Assembly: GCF_030272615.1 (NCBI RefSeq)
Contig: NC_081409.1
Span: 874,688,594 to 874,752,593 of the forward strand
Direction of reading: 5' to 3'
From: Cryptomeria japonica
Lineage: Eukaryota; Streptophyta; Pinopsida; Cupressales; Cupressaceae
Length of the DNA: 64,000 nucleotides
Of the stretch, positions 42,846 to 53,525 are shown in pieces. The stretch's first letter is position 1; each line of letters opens with the position of its first letter. The notes below the pieces were generated by a model. The model made no database searches, was not told the origin of the DNA, and worked only from the letters and a program-made list of their open reading frames with translations. The translations under genes were made by a program, and so were the position numbers.

Positions 42846-44173
42846 TGTTGAAAACAATGTACCACTGAGAGGGGGGTGAATCAGTGGTTCTTGAAATATT
42901 TTTCCTCCTAACCAACCTCAGAATACCAGTTATCACTCTAAGTACTAAACAATCAAATCGGTAAGGTAAATGTGGATATCAAAAGAGGCAAACACACAAA
43001 TCCATAACCCACAACACCATATGTACGAGGAAAACCCAATATGGGAAAAACCTCGGTGAGAAATGATGTTGGAGTCTACTACTCTAATCCAGCCTCACAA
43101 TGAAACAACAGATTACAATGATTTAAGGCACCGACCCCTGCACCAAGCTCCAACTCGGTGTTGTAAAATGAAATACAATTTTGATACATTTATAGCACCT
43201 CATTGCAAATGAGTTCTACAACACCTGATCAATGGATTTCTATCAGTTAACAAGTTCCCCTTCTTCATAGGTTCTCACACTATCAATTATCAGATTACTT
43301 TGTCTGATCACTCATCGGTTACTCCCAGTCTCTCTTCTCTCTCCCTCAGCCTCACACTTCACTGTGTCACTCTTGGATGCCTTCTTGACCAATCACTCCT
43401 CACCGGTTAGCTTGACTATTAGAACTGCAACAATTTACCGATTACTCTATCTCTACTGATTAGACCCTCTCATCAGTTCACCCTGCTAACCCACACTGCA
43501 AATTTCTCACAATTAACTCTAAGGAACACAATCTTTCTCCTTACTCAGGCTCTCTTCTCTCTCACAATTCATAGCAAGCATCAACCAATTCTAGTCTTGA
43601 GCTCACATATTTATCTTTTAGGGTTCCCACCAAAGAAGCATTCAAAGGGTTTTGTGTTAGGTTTAACCTTCACCAACTCAATCTGTATTAGATTTAATCT
43701 GATCTACTTTTCTGGAGTGATGATCTTCATGTCATTGATCATCACTACCAACCCCTCACATTCCAATGTGCATTTTCTATATTTGGTTGTCTGCACCATG
43801 CTTTTCTGCATTTCTCTATCAAACAACATTAATGGCTTGGTTGTTTCCTTCAAAAAATGGGTAAGAAGATAAAATCTTCTTGTAGGATCAGTTCAATCAC
43901 TTGCCACCTTGTCTTCCTCAAGCCATAACCTTCTGCCATCCTTCCATGATTTTTGGGTTCTTCATAAAAGTTGACCCGCTTGTTGATTGTTATGTCGATG
44001 AACACTTCACCGACCTCTGCATGATCACCACCTGGCTTCCACATGTCATCGTTGTTGGCATCCATCTATGCTTGGTTTTCTATGTCGATTTGACATCCTT
44101 CACCGACCAAGATTGACTACCAGTTCAAATCACCTTACCGGCATAACCTATCTTCACTGGTGGGCCTTCATAC

Positions 44174-47003
44174 TATTGACACTATGGATATGTATGGTAT
44201 TGATTTTTGTCATTGATGTCAACAATAGCTGTTATCGGCTAATAGATTTACACTGATTGAGATGGTTGGTTACCAGCAGACAGGTTGCTGGTATAAGATC
44301 TAGTGTTATCGGCAGAAGAGATTATCTGGTTGGCACTTTCGGTATGTTTGGATAAGTAAAGTATATTGGATTTTATGTGTTATATGCTCCATAAGCATGT
44401 TTTGGTTAGTTGGTATTGGCTTGATAATTGGATGTCATCATACACACTGGTAAACCCTTACCGACACTAGTTTAAGGCTTTACCGATAGAGCTTTCATTG
44501 AGGAATCATGATAGGATGCACAATTGGTGTTGGTGTAGCTTCTTCAAGGATTTTAGGATGTTGAAGATGTTCATTGATCATGCTTCAATTGCTTGAAGAC
44601 TTTGCTTTGGCGTGGTGGACCTAGAATAGGTTCAGTACCTATCTAGGTTATGGACCGGTATCATGTTAGTGTGTACTCTACACATTACCTTGATGATTCG
44701 AGATGTTTTATGGATTTGTTATTACTATTTTTATCTTAAGCCGACATGGAATATCATTGTAATAAGCAATTATGTAATGATATTATTGTAATATCTTTAG
44801 GTGGTGGACCTAATTGGTTTAGGCCTTAGGGTTTGTATAAATAAGAGGTAGAAACTCTTTGTAAAGTATCATGGTTATTGAAAAATTTCATGGTCAAGGA
44901 ATTTAATGTGTGAATATTCTAATATCATTTAGGAAGAGGAGTTAATCGATCATTGGTGATCGAATTGGTTTCAGAAGACGATTTAGTCCTTTTTGATGCA
45001 GAGCCCCAGGCAAGGTGTGGAATAGGTTCTTCTACCCAAACCTCCAACCAAGGACCCTAGCACTTCAAACTGACTTCATTGGGTGTTCAAAACTTCTACA
45101 TATAGGTTCCATATCATTTCCAACTTTTTTGCTTCTATGCGGGGTTCTATCCCCACAATGTTCCCTAATGGCTATAGGAGACTCACTAGGCCAAATTGGT
45201 CCAACTATGGTTGGAACTCTTCCCAATGCAAATGTGACTAAAAGTGTTATTATTTGAATATTTTAAGGTTAGAGAGACCTTATCCTAGGCTTGGATTGAT
45301 TCCCTTAAGGTAATTTTGCAAAGTTGTTGTTTTAGAGGCTTACAAGCCCTTGTAGCCCTGCCAGACCAAAATTGTTTTTTTTATCCCAATCATGCTAAAG
45401 GAAACCTAAGGTTTAAAATGGTTATATACCCCTACCATGGAGTACTAACACATATCCCAAGGGTTTAGGCTGATCAATTATGCAAAGAACCTAACCCTAA
45501 CTTGGCTAGTAGGCCTAATAGCCCCAATTAGGTCTATTTTACAAAGAAAGTACCCTTCAAAAGTGCTTCCCAAGAAAATAAATGGTATTTAACTCTCAAT
45601 TACATGGAAAAACTACAAAATACCAGGTTTTAGACCTTTGTGACACCCCAAACTCCAGATATGGAACCTTCTTGTATGCCTTCACTAGGTGGCCACATGG
45701 AGTTGCCCACCTTAGTGCATCAAGCCCTTGCTCTTTTCCACTCCAAACCTGAAAAATTATTTCAAAAAATTAAATTAAATTGTTAAACCTTTCTTCTTCT
45801 CTAGGGGAATTGAGTGAATAAGAAGGATTAGCAAGTTTTCACCATTTTAATGCCAAAACCTAGGGAACGCTGTCCTAACCTAGCAACTTCCAGTAAATTG
45901 TAGATATCTCCACTTCCGGAATGAATAAAGACCTTATAATAGTCTCATTTGAAATATTATTCACTCCTATAACACATCCCACCATTTTTATTCTTCTATT
46001 AAGTCTATACAGTATGGTACAATGCTTATAGTAGCAAAATTGCAGGAAAATCATAGAATTTTTATTGCTTTTTGATGCCAAATCATTCCAAAATGACTCA
46101 AAAACCCCCAAACGGTGGTTAGAATCATTATTTATATCCTTCCCATCAGTTATCAACCACTTTTTGAACTATGGGAATGATTTGGAAAGAAGTTGCACTT
46201 TTTAACCAAAAATGGTTATTAGCATCTTTGACAATTTTTTACAATTTTGGCATATTTTAACCAAATTTGACACCTATTGAATCCAATGGTATTAGTGTCA
46301 TTAAAACATGTATTAAAAATCCTAAGACACCTAAAAACATCTAAAATACTCAATTCAATACCCCTAGGCCCATATGCTTATGGTGGCTTATCATCCTGGC
46401 AAATCCATGGCATTGGGTAACAAGGTGGGGTTTATTACAAAAATCAATAAAACATCATTATTCCTTTAAAAATTCATTGTCTTTGTCATGATTTCCTTGG
46501 TCACGAGGTGTCCCTGCACCACTTTGGCATTGAGCTTAACAGGGACTATCATCGAGCCTAGTAGATGCTATTTCCAGTAGTTTATTCTATTGGATTGTTG
46601 TCTATTTATCTTGAGAAGGTTGTAGCCTCTCTATAGTTAGTGAAACTCTTTTGTAATGAGCAGTATGCTATAGGAAGTGTGCCTTCCTACAAGTGCGGGC
46701 CCCTCATTGTAATACATACTCTCTATAGAAGTATCATCTAACTATGGGTAGGCTTCCCACCATGGTTTTTCCCTTTTCGGTTTTTCCATGTACAAATCAT
46801 GGTGTTATGTGGTATTATTTATTTGCATTGGTTATCTAGTTAATTGTTAAGTTGTATTGTTTACCAGTATCTGTTTCTACCAGTATCTATTTGTACTTTA
46901 CCGGTACTTGAATTGTTTAAGGTTGTATTGTGGATTAAAAGTTATATAATTTGTTAACAACTGATTCACCCCCCCTCTCAGTTGTTCACTAGTTATCCTA
47001 ACA
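44174..47003 (+). repeat. Solo copia LTR in the C1 5' LTR
   Basis: Flanked by exact CATAC duplications (44169-44173 and 47004-47008). It starts TATTGACAC, where TGTTGACAC would be expected (one G-to-A change), and ends TATCCTAACA. A TATA box lies at 44836-44843. It is related to the E1 LTR and, in its last 125 bp, very similar to the E2 LTR fragment. It contains the 1.5-kb insertion 44994-46521. Confidence 0.87.
44994..46521. mobile_element. 1.5-kb non-coding insertion with inverted ends (solo LTR or MITE-like)
   Basis: It interrupts the solo LTR between GATTTAGTC and GGCATTGAGCTTAAC, which are adjacent in the related E1 LTR context. The ends TGATGCAGAG and CCCTGCACCA are inverted repeats matching at 8 of 10 positions and have TG/CA termini. 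Flanks CTTTT and CTTTG suggest an imperfect 5-bp duplication. There is no coding region. TG/CA ends and 5 bp favour a solo gypsy LTR over a DNA transposon. Confidence 0.65.
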
Positions 47004-47328
47004 CATACCTACAAACCTCTTCTCTGTCAGTGGATCAACTTGGCCTTCCATCAAACATGTTGGTCCTACTACTTATTCCATTTACCAGCATCATTAATCT
47101 TCTCTAAGTATACTGGTTTACATCCTTCAGTTCTTCTCTTTCTTTCTTTCTTTGCCTTGTCGGTGGTCCTTCTTTATTGATAGATGATGCATTTAATGTG
47201 TACTTACATACATATGGATTGACATCATCATGTCTTACTTATCTCATATTGGTCACCACTTCTTTCTCACCAGTGACCATGCCAAACCTGTTGACATCAA
47301 TGACAACCTAATGCCAATAATACCAACA

Positions 47329-47812
47329 AGATTTGCCACTGAATTATAAGATGAAGGCTACTACAATTAATGAGCTTAGAACAATGGAAAATACCTCTGT
47401 TAATAGGGATACCTTGGTTGGGAAATTATATTCTTTTGAGCTTGAGGAATTTGGATCTTTTGGAGCTGTTAAATCTGAACCTTCTTTTCATGCATCTACA
47501 TTATCTACCGGCAAGAGTGATTGGAAATATTTATATGCAAAGCAACTAGAGAATATGAAGAAAGAAGATGAAGATTTTGAGCAACTTGAAGCCTTATTTT
47601 CTAGAAGAGTACCTAAAGTACCGACATGAAGTAAGTATGAAGAAAAATCACCTTCTAAATGCTTTGCATGGAATAAGATAGGTCATTTTACATCTAGATG
47701 TCGTGAAAGGAATTCAAGATTTGAAGAAAGAGCTAGAATATCTTTTAGGCTTAACCATGATTATTAGAACAAGCATAAGTACAAGAAAAACAAAGACAAA
47801 TCATGCTACTAT
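47329..47812 (+). pseudogene. Copia gag of E1, 3' part
   Basis: Continues from 15636: LPLNYKMKATTINELRTMEN, then FEQLEALFSRRVPKVP and a knuckle-like CFAWNKIGHFTSRC in which the second Cys is Trp. Stops occur near 47628 (TGA) and 47766. It ends at about 47812, where LTR sequence of E2 begins without any recognisable boundary motif. Confidence 0.8.
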
Positions 47813-47943
47813 ACCGGTACTTGATTTACCAATGCTTTATCGGTACTTGATTTGTTTAAGGTTGTATTGTGGATTAAAAGTTATAATCTGTTAACAACTG
47901 ATTCATCCCTCCCCCTCTCAGTTTTTCACCAGTTATCCTAACA
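47813..47943 (+). repeat. Truncated 5' LTR of E2
   Basis: Only the last 131 bp remain, ending TTATCCTAACA. It closely matches the last part of the solo LTR 44174-47003 (GTTGTATTGTGGATTAAAAG and the CCCCCTCTCAG block). A short near-duplicate CGGTACTTGATTT occurs twice at its left edge. Confidence 0.75.
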
Positions 47944-47944
47944 A

Positions 47945-47957
47945 TTGGTATCAGAGT
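47945..47957 (+). other. Primer binding site of E2
   Basis: TTGGTATCAGAGT follows the LTR end, the tRNA-Met-type copia site. Confidence 0.8.
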
Positions 47958-48001
47958 TTTGGTCTTATTTTGCAAAATCTTAACCACTTGAGGTAGAGCC
48001 T

Positions 48002-49308
48002 ATGGTAGCTAACACTTCTAATCCACTAACAACTATTTTCAGAAGAGAAATCCCTAAGCTTGATGGAACAAATTATGGGATATGGAAAATTCTAATGGAG
48101 ACTCATCTTAGATGTCTTGGAAAGGATATTTGGGAGATCACTGAGAAAGGATACACAACTTATGATCTGGCATCCGGCATCCAGCATTCCTACTCCAGTA
48201 GACCTGGACAAAAATATTGAAAATGATTGCAGAGCTAGAGAAGCCCTCTTATGTGCACTTACTAATCAACAGATCATAGGATTGATTGATAAATCATCGG
48301 CTAAGGTTATATGGGACAAATTGCAAACTCTGAATGAAGGTGACCCTACTATCAAAATTGCTAAACTTGATGGTTACGGGGTAAGGTATGAAAACTTGAA
48401 AATGGAAGAAAATGAAAGAATTGTTGTGTTTATGGAAAGAGTAAATGAGATTGTTATGGGAATTAAATGTTATAGAGGATTTCTAAGTGAAGATGAAATA
48501 GTTTCCAAAGTCTTGAGAGCCCTTCCACCGGCTTACAAGATGAAGGCAACTGCAATTAATGAGTTAAGATCAATGGCAAACACTTCAATCAACAGAGACA
48601 TTCTAATTGGAAAATTATTTGCTTTTGAGCTTGAAGAATTTGGATCCTCTAGAGTTGTAAACTTTGAACTTGCTTGAGCAACTTGAAGCCTTATTTGCTA
48701 GAAGAGTACCTAAAGGTCCAACTCGAAGTAAGTATGAAGGAAAATCACTTTTTAAATGTTTTGCATGTAATAAGATTGGTCATTTTTTACCTAGATGTCC
48801 TGAAAGGAATGCAAGGTTTGAGGAAAGAGTTAAGAAAACTTTTAAGCCTAACCCAAACAAATATAGATTCAAGAAAAACAAACATTGCTACATAGCAGAT
48901 GAGGAAGGAGTAAGTGATGACTCTAGAGATGAACCAGTAGAAGACTCAGCTAATGGATCTGGAAATGGAAAGGAATGGGTGTTTTATGCTTTGAAGGAAG
49001 ATGAACCAGAACCGGCTATCAAAAATGAAGAGAAGGCCCTCATAGAAAAATTTGAAGATAAGGATGAATGGGTAATTGATAGTGGATGCTCACGTCATAT
49101 GACTGGAGATAAAAGGAAATTTTTGTCCCTACAAGAATACAATGGTGGTCAAGTCATATTTGGAGATGACAAGGCATGTATGATCAAAGGTAGAGATATT
49201 ATTTCTTTGGATGGCAAGCATAACACTGATAATGTCTATTATATAGAAGGTTTAAGGCATAATCTTTTGAGTGTTGGTCAATTAGTTGATAAGGGTTTTC
49301 AACTTTAG
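48002..49308 (+). pseudogene. Copia gag-protease of E2
   Basis: Begins at ATG 48002 with LDGTNYGIWKILMETHL. A frameshift near 48180, in a duplicated GGCATCC stretch, moves the frame. Gag continues (NDCRAREALLCALTNQ, then MERVNEIVMGIKCYRGFL) to about 48677. Compared with E1 there is a deletion of about 40 codons near 48665, which shifts frame again. The next frame has the zinc knuckle CFACNKIGHFLPRC and the protease site WVIDSGCSRHMTGDKRKF, then YYIEGLRHNLLSVGQLVD. It ends at TAG 49306-49308. The protease active site is intact, but the chain is broken. Confidence 0.85.
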
Positions 49309-50216
49309 TTTAAGGATAGAAAATGCAAAATCATTAACAAAACTAATTTGGAGATTGCAACTAGTATTAGACAGGAAGTAATATCTTTCACTTGAACACT
49401 GGTAATAAGACATGTTTGATTTCTCATATTGATGAGAGTTGCCTATGGAATAAGAGGTTGTGTCATGGTAATTTTGATTGTATTATTAAGATCAGTTCAA
49501 TTAAGGCAGTCAGAGATATACCTAAGATTATGAAGCAAGTCAGAAGTTCTTTTAAAAGCATACATGATAAATATAATGATGTACTTGATTTGATTCACAT
49601 TGATATTTGTGATCCAGCAAGGACTAGAAGCTTTCAAGATGATAGGTATTTCATGCTGATTATTGATGACTATTCTAGAATGTTGTGGGTGACTTTTCCA
49701 AGGGAGGAGTCTAAAGCTTTTGAGAAATTCAAGATATTTAAAGCGAAGGTTGAAATAGAAACTAGATTGAAAACAAAATGTCTAAGATCAAATCATGGTA
49801 GTGAGTTCACTTCTCATGAATTTAATAGTTATTGTGAGACAAATGGAATCATGAGACAACTATCTACACCTAGGACTCCTTAGCAAAATGGAGTAGTTGA
49901 AAGAAAGAACATAACCATTTTGGATGCAGCTTGATCTATGATGATGGAAGCCAAATTGCCTCATATCTACTGCAGAGAAGCAGTGACTACAACAGTCTAC
50001 ACACTAAACATAGTTCACATTAAACATGAAACCGATAAGACCCCTTATGAACTATAATTTGGACATACACCTACTATTAAGTATTTCAGAATTTTTGGAA
50101 GTAAATGCTATATCAAAAGAGATGATTCAATTGGAAAGTTTGATCCTAGATGTGATGAAGGGATATTTCTTGGTTATTCAATTCAGAGCAAAGCATATAG
50201 ATGTTGTAACAAAAGA
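49309..50216 (+). pseudogene. Copia integrase of E2
   Basis: The zinc-binding start is degenerate: LWNKRLCHGNFDCI, with a His change, and the later CX2C is not visible. Core motifs are LIHIDICDPARTR, IIDDYSRMLWVTF and SNHGSEFTS (second Asp replaced by Asn: expected DNG). TAG at about 49880 interrupts TPRTP followed by QNGVVERKN, where other copies have Gln. [15 protein letters not shown] follows near 50160. Loss of the catalytic Asp and the stops make it inactive. Confidence 0.82.
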
Positions 50217-51077
50217 TTGCAGAAAATTGTGGAAAGTGCTAATGTGAAAGTGGATGAACAATACAAAAATCATTCTATTTCATATGGTAGGGAACCGACA
50301 ATGGAAATGATCATAACTGAACCATCAATGCCTCAATCGGTACATGAAGTTGAAATAGTTACACCAGCACAATCAGAAAATTCAACTGTGATTGATGATC
50401 AAAGTGGTGAACCTGAAGTTAAAAACACTCCAAGGTATGTAAGATTAAATCATTCTGAAGATAAAATTATTGGAGATAAGAACAAGGGAGTAATGAAAAG
50501 AATAAAATTGGAAAATGAAGAGGTATGTCTTATTTCTCAAGTTGAACCGACAATTATTATTGAAGCTTGTAAGGATAAACATTGGTTAAAGGCTATGGAA
50601 GATGAATTAGATCAAATAGAGAAGAATGAAACTTGGTCTTTAGTTTCTCGGCCTAAAAATAAGAATGTTATTGGAACTAAATGGGTTTTAAGAAATAAAC
50701 TGAATGAGGATGGTCAAGTTATAAGGAACAAGGCTAGATTGGTTTGTAAAGGATATTCTCAAATGGAAGGAATTGATTATGGTGAGACATTTGCACCTGT
50801 AGCTAGAATTGAAGTTGTTAGACTATTTCTTGCCTATGAAGCTTATAAGAACTATAAGGTTTATCAAATGGATGTCAAATGTGCATTTTTGAATGGTGAG
50901 CTTGAGGAAGAAGTTTACATTGAGCAACCTGATGGATTTACACTGACAGATGACAAAGACATGGTTTGCAGATTGAAGAAAGTTTTATATCGTTTGAAAC
51001 AGGCTCCTAAAGCTTGGTATGCAAGGTTGGATAAATATCTTTTGAAGCTTGGTTTTACTAAAGGCAGTGCTGATAGT
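50217..51077 (+). pseudogene. Copia reverse transcriptase of E2, 3' end cut
   Basis: An open frame with [57 protein letters not shown] and [20 protein letters not shown]. It contains the first catalytic Asp (MDVK). It stops at GSADS (51077), before the YVDD motif, because the LTR of Tat element B is inserted there. The preserved half is in good condition. Confidence 0.88.
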
Positions 51078-52242
51078 TGTTATAACTTGAATTTCATCCT
51101 TAGAATGTTACCTGCAATAAATTAGTTTCACAGAATACAAATAGAAATACTACAGGAAATCCAAACTCAACCAATGAAACTACATGAAGTATATATGAAA
51201 TAAAAATACTAATATTACCTTCATGGCTTATGTCTCATTGTTTCCTAACTCCTTTATTCCTGGTTGCAAATGGTGTGCTCTCAGACAATGCACTGATAGC
51301 TTCCAAGATGGCATATGAAGAATGGACTGATAACTTGTAGTTAACTTATACTATGATATGCAAATACTACGTGATTATGCTAAAATGATTATGCTGAATG
51401 ATATTATCTGATAATTGCTATTTGCTATTTGCTATTTGCTTCAAAAACTCACAGATGCATATAATTGATTTGAAGACTAACTCTCTCTCAACTGAAGCTC
51501 TTGATTTTATAGACCTTGAGAGGATTAGATGATGTGGCTTAGATCAATGGTCATGATCAAATCTGCAGATTTGAATGGTTGTGAACAAAGGTGAAGGTTG
51601 AGAGAAAGAGGGAAGGAGAAGACAAGTGTCACTCATCTCACTTTGACTAGGTTGTTGACTGAGGGATTCTAAGGATGGTTGGAGGAAATTTAGGCATGAT
51701 AGGATAAGTGGACTCAAGTCCTTCCTAAGATGTAGGAGGTGTTGGAGAGAATATAGGAAATGGTTATGAAATATGTGTACATATACAATATTCATTAAGT
51801 TTGGAAGTTGAAGATAAATGATGAATTAATATTTAAGATATATTAATTTCCTTAGCCACATGTTTAATGAGTTGGCAAAGAGAAGATGAAGTGGAGATAG
51901 AGGGTGAGTTGGAAAAGGGATTAAATAATTTTTAGAATTATTTAATATTTGAGACTATAGGATAGGAGAATAAGCATTAAATATTGGATATTTAATTGAT
52001 TGGAGATAATTAAATATTAGATATTTAATTAACTTGGTTAAAAGAATAATTAAATATTAGATATTTAATTAATTAGACGAATAGGATAGATGAATTAATT
52101 AATAAAATATTAATTAATAGAAAGACACGAAAATGAATTAAATAATTAATCTTTTCAAATTAACTATTTAATAGAAGAATAATTATTAAATAAATATAAA
52201 ATATTTATTTAATTGCTCATAGCCAATTTTTATGTGTATACA
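51078..52242 (-). repeat. 3' LTR of Tat element B
   Basis: 1165 bp. On the minus strand it starts TGTATACACATAAAA after the polypurine tract and ends GTTATAACA at the break in E2 RT. The U3 is very AT-rich, with repeated TTAATTAAATATC-like blocks at 51980-52140. A TATA box is on the minus strand at 51505-51511. Confidence 0.85.
51505..51511 (-). promoter_or_regulatory. TATA box of the element B LTR
   Basis: Minus strand TATAAAA in GGTCTATAAAATC, followed within 40 bp by GAGAGAGAG. This is a credible core promoter. Confidence 0.55.
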
Positions 52243-52256
52243 TTTTGCCCCTCTTT
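52243..52256 (-). other. Polypurine tract of Tat element B
   Basis: Minus strand AAAGAGGGGCAAAA directly before the LTR start. It is nearly identical to the tract of element F. Confidence 0.82.
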
Positions 52257-53525
52257 GAAATGATGTGAAGACAACATTGTTTCAAAGATTAAATCAAGTC
52301 TCAATAATGTACCTAATAGAGATAAAAATCCTGATTGTGTGGCCCCCTCAGGAGATTGATCGTGAAATTGTCAAAAATCCTTGTTTGAATGATTGATCTC
52401 ATGATAATTAATAAAAATTTAGTCAAATAAATTCATTTGGAAAAAACAAATTAAATTGCCCCATTGAAATTAATTACTCTTCAAATAGTAAATATAAAAT
52501 TAACCAAGGTTAATTTTAATTTCATTGTTATCCTTGTCAGTTTGTGGAGAAAATATTCTTGTTGAGGTGGCGAAATGGTGATTCCCATGGAGAACCATCG
52601 ATTTGAGCATGTTCGGTGTTATCAGTGACTTGTCGAGCATGGGTATCCGGTAGGTATCTTATCCCAAGCTTTGTTAAATTTTTGTGCAAATTTTCATGTT
52701 TTTAGGCGCGTTTTTGAATTTTCAATTTTTTTTATAATTTTTTCGGCGTTAGGTTAGCGCTTTGCAATTTTTTTAGCACAAATCCAATTTGGTTTAGTGC
52801 AAATGCATAGATTAGCGCATATTCTCTTTCCGTTAGCGCATATGTTAAGAATGTTTGTGTTTATGTGTAGGATAGGGCAAATGTTTCATTTGTTAGTGCT
52901 TTTTGCATGGGTTTGCGCATATGCTTGTAGATTTATCACATTTGTTCAAAAGGATAGCGCATATGCACTAGTTTAGCGCAAATGTCTTTAGATTTAGCAC
53001 ATTTGTTGTAGTTTAGAGCAAATGCTCAATAGGATAGCGATTTTGCTCAAATTTGATGTTTTTGATAAGTGCAAAGGCTAAAAATCACTTTGATGATTAG
53101 ATTTAACATGTTTAATACGCTTTGATGATGAAATAGGGACTTGATTGAGTAATTTGTGCTTAATAGATTGATTGATAGGTTGATTGCTTGATAGATTGAT
53201 AGATTTGTTTACTGATTGTTTGATTGATTGATTTGATTGATCAATAGATTGTTAGATTGTTGAGTAGCTCTAAGAAATTGATTTAGTTTTTGATGCAAGA
53301 ACTTAGCAGAGTTTTGTTTGAACTCAGTGATTGATAGAAAACCATGATTGATAGGTTTTAAAATAATTTGATAGCATAAGTTGCTTCAATTTAATTTGAT
53401 AGATAGATAGCATAGATTGCTTCAGTTTGATTTGATAGATAGATAATGATTTGATGATTGATTGATTTCTCTTGATAAAATAGGAGAAACTTGATGTTCT
53501 CTAGTGTCAAGAGAAATTACCGACA
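52257..53525. other. Non-coding region of element B with simple and motif repeats
   Basis: No gene seen. It contains the TAGCGCA(A/T)ATG repeat cluster at 52745-53045. It also has GATTGATTGATAGATTG-type low-complexity sequence at 53150-53470, directly before the antisense PMD frame, where its promoter or leader would be. Confidence 0.55.
52745..53045. repeat. Dispersed TTAGCGCAAATG-like motif cluster
   Basis: About a dozen imperfect copies of (G/T)TTAGCGCA(A/T)ATG at 20-35-bp spacing, with variants such as TTAGCACAAAT, TTTGCGCATATG and TTAGAGCAAATG. The regular recurrence in about 300 bp exceeds what the AT-rich background would suggest. Confidence 0.7.

Larger units (their letters stand above)
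15637..47328 (-). mobile_element. Copia element C1, nested in E1 gag and carrying three insertions
   Basis: Outer ends are TGTTGAAC (15637) and ACCAACA (47328). Flanks AGCTT (15632-15636) and AGATT (47329-47333) give a 5-bp target duplication with one change. The E1 gag protein reads through once C1 is removed. Minus-strand order is 5' LTR 42846-47328 (interrupted), PBS, gag, [Tat element C], protease, integrase, RT [solo LTR], RNase H, PPT, 3' LTR 15637-17306. The long gag with several zinc knuckles and a coiled-coil region resembles the SIRE/Maximus type of plant copia. Numerous stops make it inactive. Confidence 0.88.
42846..47328 (-). repeat. 5' LTR of C1, interrupted by a solo LTR
   Basis: Homologous to 15637-17306. 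The homology runs to CTTCATAC at 44173 and resumes CTACAAACC at 47009. Removing 44174-47008 leaves about 1648 bp against 1670 bp in the partner. Confidence 0.85.
13799..47812 (+). mobile_element. Copia element E1, split by C1 and truncated at its 3' side
   Basis: 5' LTR 13799-15060, PBS from 15062 and gag from 15117. The gag is cut at 15636 and resumes at 47329, where the protein continues in register with the gag of the related E2. The element stops abruptly at about 47812 within the region after the gag zinc knuckle, where an LTR fragment of E2 begins. No pol or 3' LTR of E1 remains. Nonsense codons and the large insertion make it inactive. Confidence 0.85.
47813..51077 (+). mobile_element. 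Copia element E2, truncated at both sides
   Basis: A 131-bp LTR 3' fragment, PBS, then gag, protease, integrase and RT in standard copia order. It is cut at 51077 by the 3' LTR of Tat element B. It is the same family as E1 by gag similarity. Several frameshifts and stops are present, but the order and motifs are clear. Confidence 0.85.
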
